A stretch of DNA of 64,000 nucleotides from Macrotis lagotis (GCF_037893015.1 NC_133666.1:259324529-259388528); one strand, 5' to 3'; counted from the stretch's first letter, positions 1 to 11,130 are shown. Numbers and translations: made by a program. The notes: generated by a model not told the origin, from the letters alone.

Positions 1-1352
1 ATTAGGCATAGATCCACATCTCACACCCTATACCAAAATAAGGTCAAAATGGAAACAGCATTTAGACCTAGAGAGCAATACCATTAGATAAAGATAAATT
101 AATAGACCAAAACATACTATATCTATCTAATCTACAGAAAAGAAATAAACTTGTGACCAAACAAGAATTAGAGCATATAATAAACTGCAAAATGAATGAT
201 TTTGACTATATTAAATTTAAAAGTTTTTGCACTAATAAAATCAATGCTGTAAAATTAGAAGAAAAGCAGAAAGCTGGGAAATAATCTTCACAACCAGGAA
301 TTCTGATAAAAGTCTCATATCTAAAATATAGAGAGAATTACATCAAATTTATAAGGTCACAAGTCATTCCCCAATTAATAAATGGTCAAAGGCTATGAAC
401 AGACAATTTTCAAATGAAGAAATTAAAGCTATATATAATCATATGAAAAAATGCTCCAAATCAGTATTGATTAGAAAAATGCAAATTAAAAGAACAATGG
501 AGTATCATCTCACACCTATTAGATTAGCCCAGATGAGAAAAAGGGAAGATAATCAATGTTGGAGAGGTTGAGGGAGAATTGGGACATTGATGCATTGCTG
601 GTAGAGGTGTAAATGGATCCAACCTTTCTGGAGAGCAATATGAAACTGCCCAAAGAGCAATAAAGCTGTTCATACCCTTTGACCCAGCAATTCTAATTCT
701 AGATCTATACCAGAAGAAAAAGGGAAAAGTACTACATGTTCCAAACTATTTATAGCTGCTCTTTTTGTAGTGGCAAAAATTTGGAAATTGAGGGAATGCC
801 CATCAATTGGGGAATGGCTAAACAAGTTATGATACATGAATACTATGGAATATTATTGTTCTATAAGAAACCATAAATGGTCAGATTTTAGAGAAGCATG
901 GAATGACTTATGGGAACTGATGCTGAGCAAAGGGATTAGAACCAAGAGAACAATGTAACATCAACAACATTATGAGATGAACAACCTTGATGGAAGCAAC
1001 TTCTCTTGACAGTCCAGAGAGTGAGGACAACTGTATTAGACTGGTAATGGTCTATATTATGCCTAACCAGAGGAAGGAAAACAAAACACACAGAAAAAAA
1101 AACACCCTTACTGGATCTGATGAATACTTTATAAAATTGTCTCTTATGTATTTTTTCCCTTAATCCTAATTCCTCGTGCCAAAAATTACTACTTTGTAAA
1201 TATGCTTAACAAAATATGTATGTAAAGTGCTAACCTGATTGTTTCCTACTGAGAGGGGGTGGGTGGGAAGGAAAGGTGGAAGGAAATTTTGTAATTTAGG
1301 AATATGCATGTACAAATGGATGGAATTAAAATAAATCATTAATTAACTTAAA
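1..1352 (+). mobile_element. L1 LINE, 3' part (end of ORF2 plus 3' UTR)
   Basis: The left edge cuts into the C-terminal part of an L1 ORF2, broken by stops. From about 470 it runs into the typical L1 tail: the cue for cytosolic aminoacyl-like 'caccta..ttaga' region, the GACCCAGCAATTCTA stretch near 680, the 'catcaattggggaatggctaaacaa' type region near 800, then a 3' UTR ending in an A-rich tail near 1345-1352. By eye it matches the marsupial L1 3' end seen again at 20.1-20.9 and 54.5-55.1 kb. It is a dead copy with no intact frame. Confidence 0.8.
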
Positions 1353-1600
1353 AAGAGTGAGTTCTTATCCTAGAATCTTTGGATTTATCAAACAGCAGAT
1401 TATTATAGCCATTTACTACTATTTCCTTTGCACCTAATATATTCCACTAATTCACCACTCTGTTTCTTAGCCAATACAAAAAAGTTTGATGACTGATATT
1501 TTATAATATAATTTTAGAAATGGTGTGACTAGATCACCATGCTTTGCATTTTTTCATTAATTCACTTGATTTGGAATATAGACTCTTGCTAAAAAGAGTA
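1353..1600 (-). mobile_element. L1 ORF2 fragment, inverted
   Basis: Read on the minus strand this is an internal piece of L1 ORF2. The plus-strand words 'tttggatttatcaaac', 'cactctgtttcttagcca' and 'gactagatcaccatgctt' are the reverse complement of a well-known internal ORF2 region. It carries no 3' end. It directly follows the plus-strand L1 tail, so it is a separate insertion event. Confidence 0.65.
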
Positions 1601-1821
1601 TAACACTATATTAGAGCCCTACAGAGGAATGGTTCAAGTAGAGTAGCAAATAGCAAAGACATCAAGAGTTGAAGTTCAGAGTTTTAAGTTACCATGGGCA
1701 CCTAAATCTCCTTATTCATGGGTTTCCCCATGTGCATTGACAATTTGTTGGTATGCTATTATGTTATGATTATTCATACTTTGCATTCTATTTAATAACA
1801 TTTAATGAATGTTTCATGATT
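1601..1821. other. unassigned sequence
   Basis: About 220 bases with no repeat or coding signal that I recognise. It ends at the left target-site copy of the half-L1. Confidence 0.4.
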
Positions 1822-1838
1822 AAGAGTTAATGCTATCA
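1822..1838 (+). repeat. left target-site duplication of the half-L1
   Basis: AAGAGTTAATGCTATCA here is repeated at 4303-4319 as AAGAGTTGATGCTATCA, one mismatch in 17. It lies immediately before the L1 5' UTR start and matches the sequence immediately after the terminal A-run, as expected of L1-type target-primed insertion. Confidence 0.85.
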
Positions 1839-2955
1839 GGGGCAGAGCCAAGATGGCAGCATGAGAACAGCCTTTCCTAGGAGATCTCTCAGAAATGTTC
1901 CAGAGCCTTGAAATTATGGCCCTAACTAAATTTTCAAGAGACAGAACTCACAGAAAGATCCAGTGAGGCATTTTTCCAGCCCAAGGTAACCTGGGAAATT
2001 GTGGGAAAACTCTGTTCCATGGGGGGGGGGGGTGGAGGGAACAACAGCACAGCCAGATTATCACTGTAGTGAAGGAATTCTAGTCATCCTGGAACAGCCC
2101 ACTGGGCACCTAGACTCCTGGGTCACAAGGCACTCTGGCTCCTGGCAGAAGAAGCAGTTTCTTGACCTGGTAACCCAGGGAACACCAAGCACAACTTCAA
2201 AGATCAGCAGGGAAACCTCTGCCAGAGTGAGGAGGAGCCAGCATGGCCTTCAGCACAGCCGTGACCATCATCATAGTTACAGCCCTTAGTGCAGCCCAGA
2301 TCTCAGGAAATTAAAGCAGGCACCCAGAGCAGTGAGCCACATGGCAGCTGCTACCAAAGTGCTCAGCCCGCAGAAGATAAGGGGTGGGGGGAGACTTTAA
2401 AGATCTCTCCTCTGGCCTTGGGACAATACTCTTGTACTTTGTCCATATTCAGACCCTGGTTGCAGTCTGGGAGCCCCCATTGCCATCCACAGACCAGAAC
2501 AAAGGCAGGAGAGCAATCAGAGCCTCACATACTGTGGTCCTTATGGGGGTGTCCCAATAATACTCAAAAGCTCGGGGAGCACCTCAAACCAGGCACAGGC
2601 TGGGGAAATAAGTAAACAGAAGGGGAAAAAAAGGAACCTGACCATAGACAATTACTTTGGTCCCATGGAGGACTGAAACTCACAATCAGAAGATGAGAAA
2701 GTTCCAGCTTCTGTATCTAAATCATCCAAGAAATATAGAAGTTTGGCTCAGGTTATTTCAGAGCTCAAAAATGATTTTGAAAATCAAGTAAGGGAGGAAA
2801 AATTGGGAAGAGAAAGGAGAGAGATGCAGGAAAAAACATGAAAACCAAGTCAACAGCGTAGTCAAGGAGATCCAAAAAAATGCTGAAGAAAATAACATAA
2901 ATGGAAAATGCAGTTCAAAAAATTAACGAGAAAAGTACCTTAAAAAGCAGAATTG

Positions 2956-3090
2956 TAAAGCACCGGCCTTGGAGTCAGGAGTACCTGGGTTCAAATCCAG
3001 TCTCAGACACTTAATAATTACCTAGCTGTGTTGCCACTTAACCCCATTTGCCTTGCAAAAAAAAAAAAAAAAAAAACCTATAAAAAAAAA
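2956..3090 (+). mobile_element. WSINE1-like SINE, 5'-truncated, nested in the half-L1
   Basis: tRNA-derived SINE body (GGAGTCAGGAGTACCTGGGT, ACTTAATAATTACCTAGCTG, CCATTTGCCTTGCAAAAA) with a long A-rich tail. It lacks the first ~25 bases of the family. An 11-bp target-site copy AAGCAGAATTG (2945-2955) recurs as AAACAGAATTG at 3091-3101. The insertion splits the ORF1 coiled-coil region. Confidence 0.85.
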
Positions 3091-3299
3091 AAACAGAATT
3101 GGCCAGATGGAAAGGAGATAAGAAAGCTCTCTGAAGAAAACAAATCCTTCAAATGTAGAATGGAGCTAAAGGAAGCAGATGACTTTGTGAGGAATCAAGA
3201 CACAATAAAACAATATCAAAAGAATGAAAAACTAGAAGAAAACATGATAGATCTGGAAAAAAAAGATCCAGGAGATATCATTTAAAAATTATTAGACTA

Positions 3300-3442
3300 G
3301 GGAGGCTAGGTTGCTCAGTGGATAGAGCACCGGTCCTGGAGTCAGAAGTACCTGAGTTCAAATCCGGCCTCAGACACTTAATAATTACCTAGTTGCATGG
3401 CCTTGGGCAAGTCACTTAACTCCATTTGCCTTGCAAAAACCT
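3300..3442 (+). mobile_element. WSINE1-like SINE, nested in the half-L1
   Basis: Near full-length copy, from GGAGGCTAGGTTGCTCAGTG to the CCTTGCAAAAACCTAAAAAA tail. It ends the readable ORF1 region. No clear target-site copy was found by eye. Confidence 0.85.
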
Positions 3443-3474
3443 AAAAAAAAGTCAAGAAATAACTTTGGGGGGTG

Positions 3475-3630
3475 GGGCGGCTAGGTGGTGCAGTGTATAA
3501 AGCACAGGCCTTGGAGTCAGGAGTACCTGGGTTCAAATCCAGTCTCAGAAACTTGATAATTACCTAGCTGTGTGGCCTTGGGCAAGCCACTTAACCCCAT
3601 TTGCCTTGCAAAAACCTAAAAAAAAATTTT
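3475..3630 (+). mobile_element. WSINE1-like SINE, nested in the half-L1
   Basis: Full-length copy starting GGGCGGCTAGGTGGTGCAGT and ending with the CCTTGCAAAAACCTAAAAA tail. It lies 30 bases downstream of the previous SINE, in the same orientation, and is closely similar to it. Confidence 0.88.
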
Positions 3631-3849
3631 TTTGTAAGGGTATGGAAGGGGAGAAGGGGAAAGGGAATTATCGAGCTTCATTCTCATTAGAAATGGCACA
3701 GAAAAGAAACAACATATATACTTCATAAGGCATAGAAATCTAGAAGAAAAAGGGGATAGGAGAAAGGGTACAGGGGAAGGGAGCGAGAGATAGGGGATAG
3801 AGGAGAGGGTTGATCATGGGAGAGGATAGTCAGATATAATACATTCACT

Positions 3850-3990
3850 TTTTTACTTTTTTGCAAGGTCCCTGTCCGGGACCACAGGGATGAATGAGTG
3901 CTGGTTCTCTGGAGTGGGATGTTGGCTTGGAGCCTCTTGGCCCCAAAGCCAGTGCTCTGTCTGCTGTGCCACTCACTTGCCCCATAGCAC
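3850..3990 (-). mobile_element. Old SINE copy, inverted, nested in the half-L1
   Basis: Plus-strand 'ttttttgcaagg' followed by 'ccagtgctctgtctgctgtgccac' is the reverse of a diverged SINE tail and tRNA-like head. The related inverted copy at 33.0-33.3 kb runs through this point without the insert. That supports a SINE inserted here. Confidence 0.6.
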
Positions 3991-4302
3991 ACTTTTGATG
4001 AGGGACAGAGTGAAAGGAAAGAGAAAATATAATAATTGGTAGTGGGGAGAAATGAATGGAGGGAATTACAATCAGCAACATCAACTGTGGCAGTAACTTC
4101 TCTGATGGACTTAGGATAAAGAAGGCGATCTACCACAGAGACAGAGATGATGGTATTGGAACACAGACTGAAGCCCATTTTTTTCTCTTTCTTTCACTTT
4201 ATTTCTCACGAGATTTTTGTTTTTATTTGGGGGGGATGGGATTATGTTTACTCTTACAACAAGACTATTTTAGTAATATATAAATTTAAAAGTTTAAAAA
4301 AA

Positions 4303-4319
4303 AAGAGTTGATGCTATCA
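4303..4319 (+). repeat. right target-site duplication of the half-L1
   Basis: AAGAGTTGATGCTATCA, partner of 1822-1838, directly after the A-run that ends the element. Confidence 0.85.
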
Positions 4320-4410
4320 TCTTAAGTGATTTATTTAATTTGAAAGAGGGCCACTGGGGCCTCAGGAACTATTGTGTTAAGTAATATACACATATAGGTA
4401 AATTTACTTC

Positions 4411-4616
4411 TTGTTCAGTCATGTCCAAAATTTAGTGATCCCATGTGTGGGATTTTCTTGGCAAAGATACTAGAGTGATTTGAGATTTCCTTTTCCATTT
4501 GACCTATGAGGAACTGTCCAGGTTCACACAGCTAGTAAATGGTTGAGACCAGATTTCAACTCACAAAGATAAAGTTTTCCATTCTCCACTCTATCCACTG
4601 CACCACCTAGATGCAC
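4411..4616 (-). mobile_element. Marsupial tRNA-derived SINE (Mar1-like), inverted
   Basis: Plus strand shows the reverse of the long SINE type: TTGTTCAGTCATGTCC, 'gattttcttggcaaagatact', 'ggttcacacagctagtaa', and 'ctctatccactgcaccacctag' at the tRNA-like end. Other copies of this long type are at 25.46, 34.92, 44.93 and 49.08 kb. Confidence 0.8.
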
Positions 4617-4889
4617 TTTGTACACATACACATACGCATACAAGTAGACAAAAATTATGAATATAGATATAGCTATATCTTCCCTACATCAATGTTACCC
4701 CTGAGACCTTGAAAGTAAGTTATAATAATGTGTCTAGCTCTTCTGGGAAAATTCCCCTATCTGCTAGCATGTATGTAATTTGAAATGAACAAGGCAGGTC
4801 AGAAAGAGAAGAGGGTAGAGTTGAGGAGCTGGGGGGTGTTCCTAACTATGCTAAACTTTGCTACTTGCATACTGTTTCCTTGACTCTGC
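4617..4889. other. unassigned sequence
   Basis: About 270 bases including a short imperfect run of CACATA-type repeats near 4621-4650. No gene seen. Confidence 0.4.
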
Positions 4890-5530
4890 TTATATCACTT
4901 TGTATCAATTAATTTAAAATTTAAATCTTTCTCTGCTTTTTTATATTTATCCTGGTTTAAAAGACACCAATAATTTCATTATATTAATGTTTCATAACTT
5001 TTTAACAATTTTCTAATAAATGGATATCTATCTACATTGTTTCCTATTCTTCAGTACTACAAAAAATGGTATTATAAATATATTGATGTATAAATGTATT
5101 GGTATATTATCATTGACCTCCTTGGGGTACATGTTTAGCATTGGAATCCCTGGGTCAGAGGGAATGAACATTTTACATAATACCAAACTGTTTCTCAGAG
5201 TGGTTGGGTCAATTGACTACTGACTATTCCCATCTGTTGTCATCTTGGTCACTTTGATCTGCATTTCTCTTATTTGCATTAATATGATTGTTAATAATTT
5301 GTAATTCCTCTTTTGAAAATTATTTGTTCCCATCCTTTGACCACTTATCTATTAGGGAATGGATTTTGTCATGTGTTTGTTAGCTACATATATAACTTGA
5401 GTATCAGACCCTTAGGAGAAATGCTTAACATAAATATTTCCCCAATCCATTGCTTCCCTTCTCACATGTTGTATTAATTTTTTCATGCAAAAGTTTATCA
5501 AGTTTATATAACTCATACAAGTAGAAAAGC
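4890..5530 (-). mobile_element. L1 3' region, inverted
   Basis: Plus strand shows reversed L1 words: 'gacctccttggggtacat', 'tgggtcagagggaatg', 'ctttgaccacttatctatta' and 'agtatcagacccttagg'. These are the reverse of the region just after ORF2 and of the ORF2 C-terminus. The copy is old and has no intact frame. Confidence 0.65.
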
Positions 5531-5571
5531 AATCTTTATTCAATGTTCTATTTTTCCACCTCTGGAATTAT

Positions 5572-5705
5572 AGGATCATAGAATGAGAGATGGAAGGGAC
5601 CTTAGAGATTATTCATCTTATTTTTCAGTCTAGTAAACTGAGATCTAGAGGTGTTAAAGACTTGCCCAAGGTCCCCTGAATTCAAGTGCTCTTTAGTTCT
5701 AGGAG
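5572..5705 (-). repeat. MIR-type SINE fragment
   Basis: 'ggatcatagaatgagagatggaagggacc' followed by 'taaactgagatctagagg' and 'gacttgcccaaggtc' is the reverse of a MIR/CORE-SINE body. Ancient and diverged. Confidence 0.6.
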
Positions 5706-5954
5706 ACGTTTTGTTCTTCTCCTTTCAGGTTTCAAATAATTGTTAACCAATAATTTACCATCCTTGAGAAGGCACATTGTACTCAACACCAATCTTGGTA
5801 CACAAGAAGATTTTTATCACCAACTGTACCAGAACAACAAGCATCACCAGAACCCAAAGCAAAACTTCAAAGCAAGGGGAACTATTTTTTTTATCAGTCT
5901 CAATCATATACTTTTCCATTTTTTTTTTTGGTCACCTTGCATTTCTGGTTCTCT

Positions 5955-6215
5955 TTTAGAAGCTGGTATGTGGCACAAAGAATGGACCATTGGACCCAAA
6001 GTCAGGAAGTCCTGAATTCAAAACTGAATTCAGTCATTTACTAGTTATATTATCCAGGGAAAATTACTTAATCTCTGTCTCTTTCATTTCCCTCATCTAT
6101 AAAATGGGGATTAAAAACTACACCTCCCTCCCAGTGTTCTTGTGAATCTCTATTGAGATAATATTTGCATCAGGCACATAGTAGGAGTTTAATTTGCTTG
6201 CTTCCTCTCTAACTT
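5955..6215 (+). repeat. MIR-type SINE
   Basis: Forward MIR order: head near 5975, 'aagtcctgaattcaaaactg', 'tttactagttatatta', 'tcatctataaaatggggat', then 'ttgcatcaggcacatagtaggagttt'. Ancient copy. Confidence 0.65.
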
Positions 6216-6688
6216 GATCTTCAACATCCAGGGTCTTCATGCTGACCAAATCTTCCCACTGTTGTGCTTTCTCACTCAGTTTTGCACTTCTTCCTATGGT
6301 TCTGTGTTTCACATTTTGTCCCTGCCTGATATTTCCCACATACACATTTCACATATAGTACTTGAACAAAAACAACCCCATTAAAAAGACAATTATTCTA
6401 TATACCACCTAGTTATTCTAACACCACTCTTTTACCTTTTCCTCTTATATTTTAATAATTATGGAATCAACTGATTTCTACCTCTGGCAGATAAAACAAC
6501 AAATAGTAATTAATCTCTCCTGGAAAACTTATAGACATTCTTAGTATGGAGTTTTTACATAAATGGTCAGTCTTTAATGGTATTTATGGAAAGTAGAAAG
6601 AACTTTTAAAAAGAAATAGTATCCTCAGTTCCTTAGAATAGTGCCTTTAACTCTTCAGAAAAAAAAGATCCTATTTAAAAAATAACGG
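6216..6688. other. unassigned sequence
   Basis: About 470 AT-rich bases with no gene, RNA or repeat that I recognise. Confidence 0.4.
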
Positions 6689-6845
6689 AGGGGCGGCTAG
6701 GTGGCACAGTGGATAAAGCACCAGCCCTGGAGTCAGGAGTACCTAGGTTCAAATACGGTCTCAGACACTTAATAATTACCTAGCTGTGTGGCCTTGGGCA
6801 AGCCACTTAACCCCATTTGCCTTGCAAAAACCTAAAAATATAAAA
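6689..6845 (+). mobile_element. WSINE1-like SINE, full length
   Basis: Complete copy from GGGGCGGCTAGGTGGCACAG to CCTTGCAAAAACCTAAAAAT. Left flank AAAAATAACGG and right flank AAAATAACAGA look like a short target-site copy. One of the least diverged copies in the window. Confidence 0.9.
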
Positions 6846-7125
6846 TAAAATAACAGAAAATTTAAAGATGAATTTCTATGCTACAAAAAATTGAAAGAAG
6901 TGCAAAAGTAATTCTTTTTTTATATGTCTGAAGCTTTCCAAGGTACTTATGCCACTTGACATGTAATAGACATCTTATTTTCCTTTATAATGATAATGCC
7001 TCTCATGGTTGATCTGAAGAAGTGTCTAATCTTTTAGAGCCTTCACATCCATGAGAATGAAGTGGGGAATGGGGAAAATGTGGAAGAATATAGCATTTTA
7101 TCACATTATTTTATCCTTTTATTCC

Positions 7126-7320
7126 TCAGTCCAACCAGTATTTCTTCAAAAAAGTAAGATGTAAAATAGTCGATCTGGAAAAAACTTTAGAAACTGTCTT
7201 ATTCCATCCCCTCTTGAGTTTCCCGGAAATTAAATGAGCTATCTCACCCCATCCATCTAGCTGGTAGAAGCCAGTCCTCAAATTTAAACTTCCTGAATTC
7301 CAGTCTAGAGAATATTCCAC
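7126..7320 (-). repeat. possible MIR-type fragment
   Basis: 'tcttattccatcccctcttgagtttcc' and 'gagaatattccacaaca' recall the reversed MIR body, but the match is weak. Confidence 0.3.
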
Positions 7321-7379
7321 AACACAGAATGAATGCTTGCTTGATTTTTTCCTGCATTTATGGATGCTATTGCAACATT

Positions 7380-7535
7380 TAATCCATTACATTATATCTT
7401 GGTCTAATTCTTTCTTGAGTTAATACTGTCTATTTTCTCTCTTTAAGAGCAAGGGACTATACTTTATTTTCTTTTATAGCCTGCACAGCATAATTGTAAT
7501 TCAATAATGTTTCAATAAATATTTAGGATCATATA
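7380..7535 (+). repeat. L2 LINE 3' end
   Basis: 'ttaagagcaagggactat' followed by 'gcctgcacagcataattg' and 'tcaataaatatttagg' is the order of an L2 3' terminus. Ancient fragment. Confidence 0.5.
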
Positions 7536-7554
7536 GCAGTATAATGGGTATTCA

Positions 7555-8289
7555 GGGAACTAATATCTCTTGTGTGAAGACTACCAAACCCTTCAGGGCT
7601 TCTTTCTACCTTTCCTGTCCACCTGAGTCACCTAACTTACCTGGGACTCAAAAAATCTGTATCATGTAAGGCAGCTACACCAGTCAAACCATGTCAGTAG
7701 ATAGATTAAACCAGGGAGGGTAACCAAGGAGTCTTAGACCAATCAGTGAGTTAGTGAGGTGTCTACCTCAAGTATAGAAATACTTCCCCTGGTGGAATGT
7801 ATGGATGAGAACAATTTGATCCAGTGGTCCTGAAAGTAGCAGAGCACTTAGTTTGGTTAGACATCAAAAATACAAAATTCATCTAATGCATCTGGAGTCC
7901 TTGGCAATTGTCTTGACTATCTTACAAATGGATTCTGATAACTCTGGAAGAGAGAGTGAAGCCAATGACTTCATATAACTCTGCCTCACTTAAACCCAAT
8001 TTATACATGAATCAAAAGATATCATCCATTTTTGCATATCTCAAAGTCCTGTGGTGACAGGAGATAACAAAGCAGCAGATGTGGATCAGTCAGTAACTGT
8101 AGTCACAATACTGCATACAAGTGATCCAGGCCATTGGGTGATTTTTCTCTCTGGAAGCAGTAGTGGGATTTGGCAAGTCCCTGGATATCTGAGTAGCCTT
8201 TTAAGATTGCATATCTCCTAGTATGAGGAAGGGACTAGAAATTGTGTCCTAAAAATTCTACTTACCCAAACCTGGTCTGACAACACAAA
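7555..8289 (+). mobile_element. probable 5' region of the RTE LINE
   Basis: Unbroken lead-in to the RTE coding remains. The part at about 7885-8035 (near 'aactctggaagagagagtgaagccaatgact') resembles the body of the SINEs at 26.25, 33.3 and 39.96 kb, which would be expected if those SINEs borrowed RTE sequence. Boundary uncertain. Confidence 0.45.
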
Positions 8290-10760
8290 ATTCAGTACAC
8301 CCAGAAGATGAACAGCAAGAGAATTAGCAGGTACCATATCCAAATAGAAACCCTGAATGAATTAAGATTGGTTAATGAAGGCCAGCTTACTGAAGCTGAA
8401 ATAGCATACATGTTTTCTGGAGTGGCTGCAGTAAAGAGCAGCCATGAGGTAGGTATAGGTTCTGCAATCAAATCTAATCTAGTCAATAAGCTTATATGCC
8501 TAGCAAAGGAAAGAACAACAGACTGAAGATAATATTTTTGCCATTTGCAGAAAAACATCATACTATCATGATCAGTGCCTGTGCTCCAACCATGATACAC
8601 TCTGATGAGGTCAAAGAAAAATGTGATGAAGACCTGAAGATCCTTCTCATCAATGTACCAAAAGAGTTTAAGGTTTTTATCCTACTTGACATTACTGCTT
8701 AAGAAAGGTTTACACCACCATATATGGCAAGGAGTACTTTGGAGGAACAGAGATGAAAATAGCAATGATCACTTACTATTGATGACTTGTGTATCTCATG
8801 ACCTTCTCATCACCAACACAGTCTTCCATTTACTTAAATGCAATAAAACTGTGGATGAACCCTTGAAGCAAACATTGACATTTGCTAGTCTATGTGATTA
8901 TAAGGAGAAGAGACAAACAGGATGTAAAGAATGATGACAATGTGTGGCACAGTGTGCAGGAGTGATCATAGACTCCCATCCCCTCCAAGCTAAATAATCA
9001 CATTCAATGGAAGCTGCAGTCCCAAGCCAAAATGACTATCAGAAGAATTAATGTCAACAGACTAGAACACTTCTCTGATTGTGAATAATTTGTTGCTAAC
9101 TTGCATAGAAAGTTGAGTCAATACACAGTTGGCAATAGTGGAGCAGACAAGGTACTTTCAGAGATTTGGTCCACAGAACAGCATTTGCTGCTCTGGGTCA
9201 GAGCACCCATAAACATCAAGACTAGTTTGATGAAAATGATGAGGAAATACAGGGGCTATTAAATGAAAAAAAACTCCACAGGGTTTACCAGCAGGCTAGT
9301 TCATCCATCTCTAAGAAGGTAGCATTTAACTCCATCTAAAGTATAAGTGAAGTTTAGAGAAATATAAGATTTTTGGCTCAGTAAGAAGGTAGATGAAATT
9401 CAGTTTTATGTTGATAGTGACAATCCAAATCACTTTTATAATACCCTCAAGGTTATTTATTTGCCAAATACCTATGGTGCTTCCCAACTATTCAATGCTG
9501 ATGAAACCACATTGATTAGTGATGGAGACATGACCCTTGAGATGCAGGCTGAACACTTCCATAGTGTACTTAAAGGACCATCTTCAATCAATCATAATGG
9601 CATTGACTATTTATCTTAGACTGATTCCTTTCCTAGCTTAGGTTCAAACTGAAGAAAAGGTTTTGAATACCATTAGGTTCCTTTTACATGACAAAACTCC
9701 TGGTGCTGATTCCATTACTGCTAAGACAGTGAATTCATTCCTCATACAATAGCTGACTGATATTTTCTGGGTTATATAGTAAGAAGAGGTCATTCCCCAG
9801 TAGTTCAAGGATGCCTCCATTGTACATCTCTGTAAAGGAAGAGAAGTAAGATCTTTCTGTGACAATCATAGGGAAGTCTGTCTCTTATAGCTGGCAAAAA
9901 TCTTACCAGAGTCCTCCATATTAGACTGAACCTTCACCTGGGAGATGGTCACCTATATGAGAGCCAGTGTGGCTTCAGAAAGGGCTAAGGAATGGTCAAT
10001 ATGATGTTTGCTGCCTGACAACTCCAGGAGAAATGCCAGGAGTATAATGGAGGTCTATACAAAATATTTGTAGATCTGACTATCAATCATGAGAGTTTGT
10101 GGAAAGTTATGTCCAAATTTGGTTGCCTGGAGAAGTTCATCAGTATAGTTTGTCAGTTTCGTGAAAGATGCTTGCTTGGGTTCTGAATAATGGACAATGC
10201 TTCCTACATTTTCCAGTCCCCAATGGAGTTCTTGCTTCCATGCTTTTTAGCATGTTTTCAGTCATTCACCTTTAAGGAAGCTAAACACAGTATTAAGGTC
10301 AACTACCAAAGCCACAAGCCAGACTAAGGATGATTTTCTATTTTCAAATGGCTCTGCACAAAGCATGTATTGATGCCACAAAGCATGTACTGATTCTCTG
10401 CAATTTATACTAATTTTTCCATAACAATGAATCCCAAGAAAATCCAGGTGCTCCATCAGATCGCGCCACACCATTCCTATGTAGAACCACTGACTACAGC
10501 AAATGGAGAAGTTTTGAATGTGGATAAGTTTACTTACCTTGACATTATTCTTTCTAGGAATGTACACATCGATAATGTATTGCCAGAGCTAGTTCAGTGT
10601 TTGGGAGTCTCCAAAAGAAGGTGTAGAAGGGAAGTAGTATAAGACTGACTACTGAACTAAAGTCTACAATACCATTATGCTGACCTCATTGCTGTAAACT
10701 TGTGAAGCCTGGACAATATAGCAGCTCTATGTAAGGTCAGAAAAAACTCAATTTAAACCA
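8290..10760 (+). pseudogene. RTE-clade LINE, degraded endonuclease-reverse transcriptase
   Basis: Translation in shifting frames gives an apurinic-type endonuclease followed by an RTE reverse transcriptase. Around 8308-8526 comes the N-terminal endonuclease region (RISRYHIQIETLNELRLV, then GQLTEAEIAYMFSG). Around 8560 is MISACAPTM, equivalent to the family's IVSVYAPTM strand. Around 8726-8930 is GVLWRNRDENSNDHLLLMTC, then HDLLITNTVFHL, the counterpart of the conserved LTNT region. Near 9900-10260 the RT core can still be read, with NGVLASMLFSMF just before 10260. Near 10640-10720 is the tract that in relatives reads VYNAVVLT-LLYGCETW. Many stops and frameshifts: non-functional. Confidence 0.82.
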
Positions 10761-10994
10761 GATAAAAACTTTTCTCTCTAGTTTTTTTAAAGTGAAAACT
10801 AGATACCAAGATGGCTATTGACAGCATAAATATACTAATATGTACCAAAAAAATCAATAATTTTTTTCAAGACATTTGATTGATTGGGTCATATATGTTG
10901 TTTCATAACCTATGTCAAAATTCTAAAACTAAAAGTGAAAATCAAGTCCCCATCAGATGAAAAACCCATTAAATTCTCTAAAATAGACATCTTC

Positions 10995-11130
10995 AAAAGT
11001 TATGTCAACAAGTACTTATTAAACATTAACCATGTACTAGGCATTATACTGAGTTCTGATGATACAAATGCAAGGAGAAAGAAAGAGATCTCCTACCCTA
11101 AAAGAGATTACATTCTAAGATGGGGAAGGG
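10995..11130 (-). repeat. L2 LINE 3' end, inverted
   Basis: 'caacaagtacttattaaac', 'tgtactaggcattatactga' and 'agagattacattctaaga' are the reverse of an L2 3' terminus. Confidence 0.6.

Larger units (their letters stand above)
1839..4302 (+). mobile_element. 'Half-L1': L1 5' UTR and partial ORF1 joined to an L1 3' end, no ORF2
   Basis: The element opens with the marsupial L1 5' UTR hallmark GGGGCAGAGCCAAGATGGC (1839-1857). Near 2700-3290 follows a Lys/Glu-rich coiled-coil coding stretch typical of L1 ORF1, with stops. No endonuclease or reverse transcriptase follows. After three SINEs it continues (3640-4060) with a purine-rich block also present inverted at 33.0-33.3 kb, then an L1-type 3' end (4060-4290) and a short A-run. 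A 17-bp target-site duplication brackets the whole, so it inserted as one unit, presumably mobilised in trans by a complete L1. It resembles HAL1 elements in layout; that name is inference. Confidence 0.75.

Noticed and set aside
1999-2615. Two consecutive plus-strand open frames (96 and 108 residues)
   Set aside because: They lie in the L1 5' UTR, which is GC-richer and therefore poor in stops; no known domain.
3723-4178. 151-residue minus-strand open frame
   Set aside because: Antisense to the half-L1 3' block and its nested inverted SINE; no motif.
6689-6845. tRNA gene
   Set aside because: The tRNA-like head belongs to a SINE with body and A-rich tail; no intact cloverleaf. The same holds for the other SINE heads.
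8308-8934. Possible host gene with endonuclease similarity
   Set aside because: The motifs are those of an RTE LINE endonuclease, followed by its reverse transcriptase, with stops throughout.
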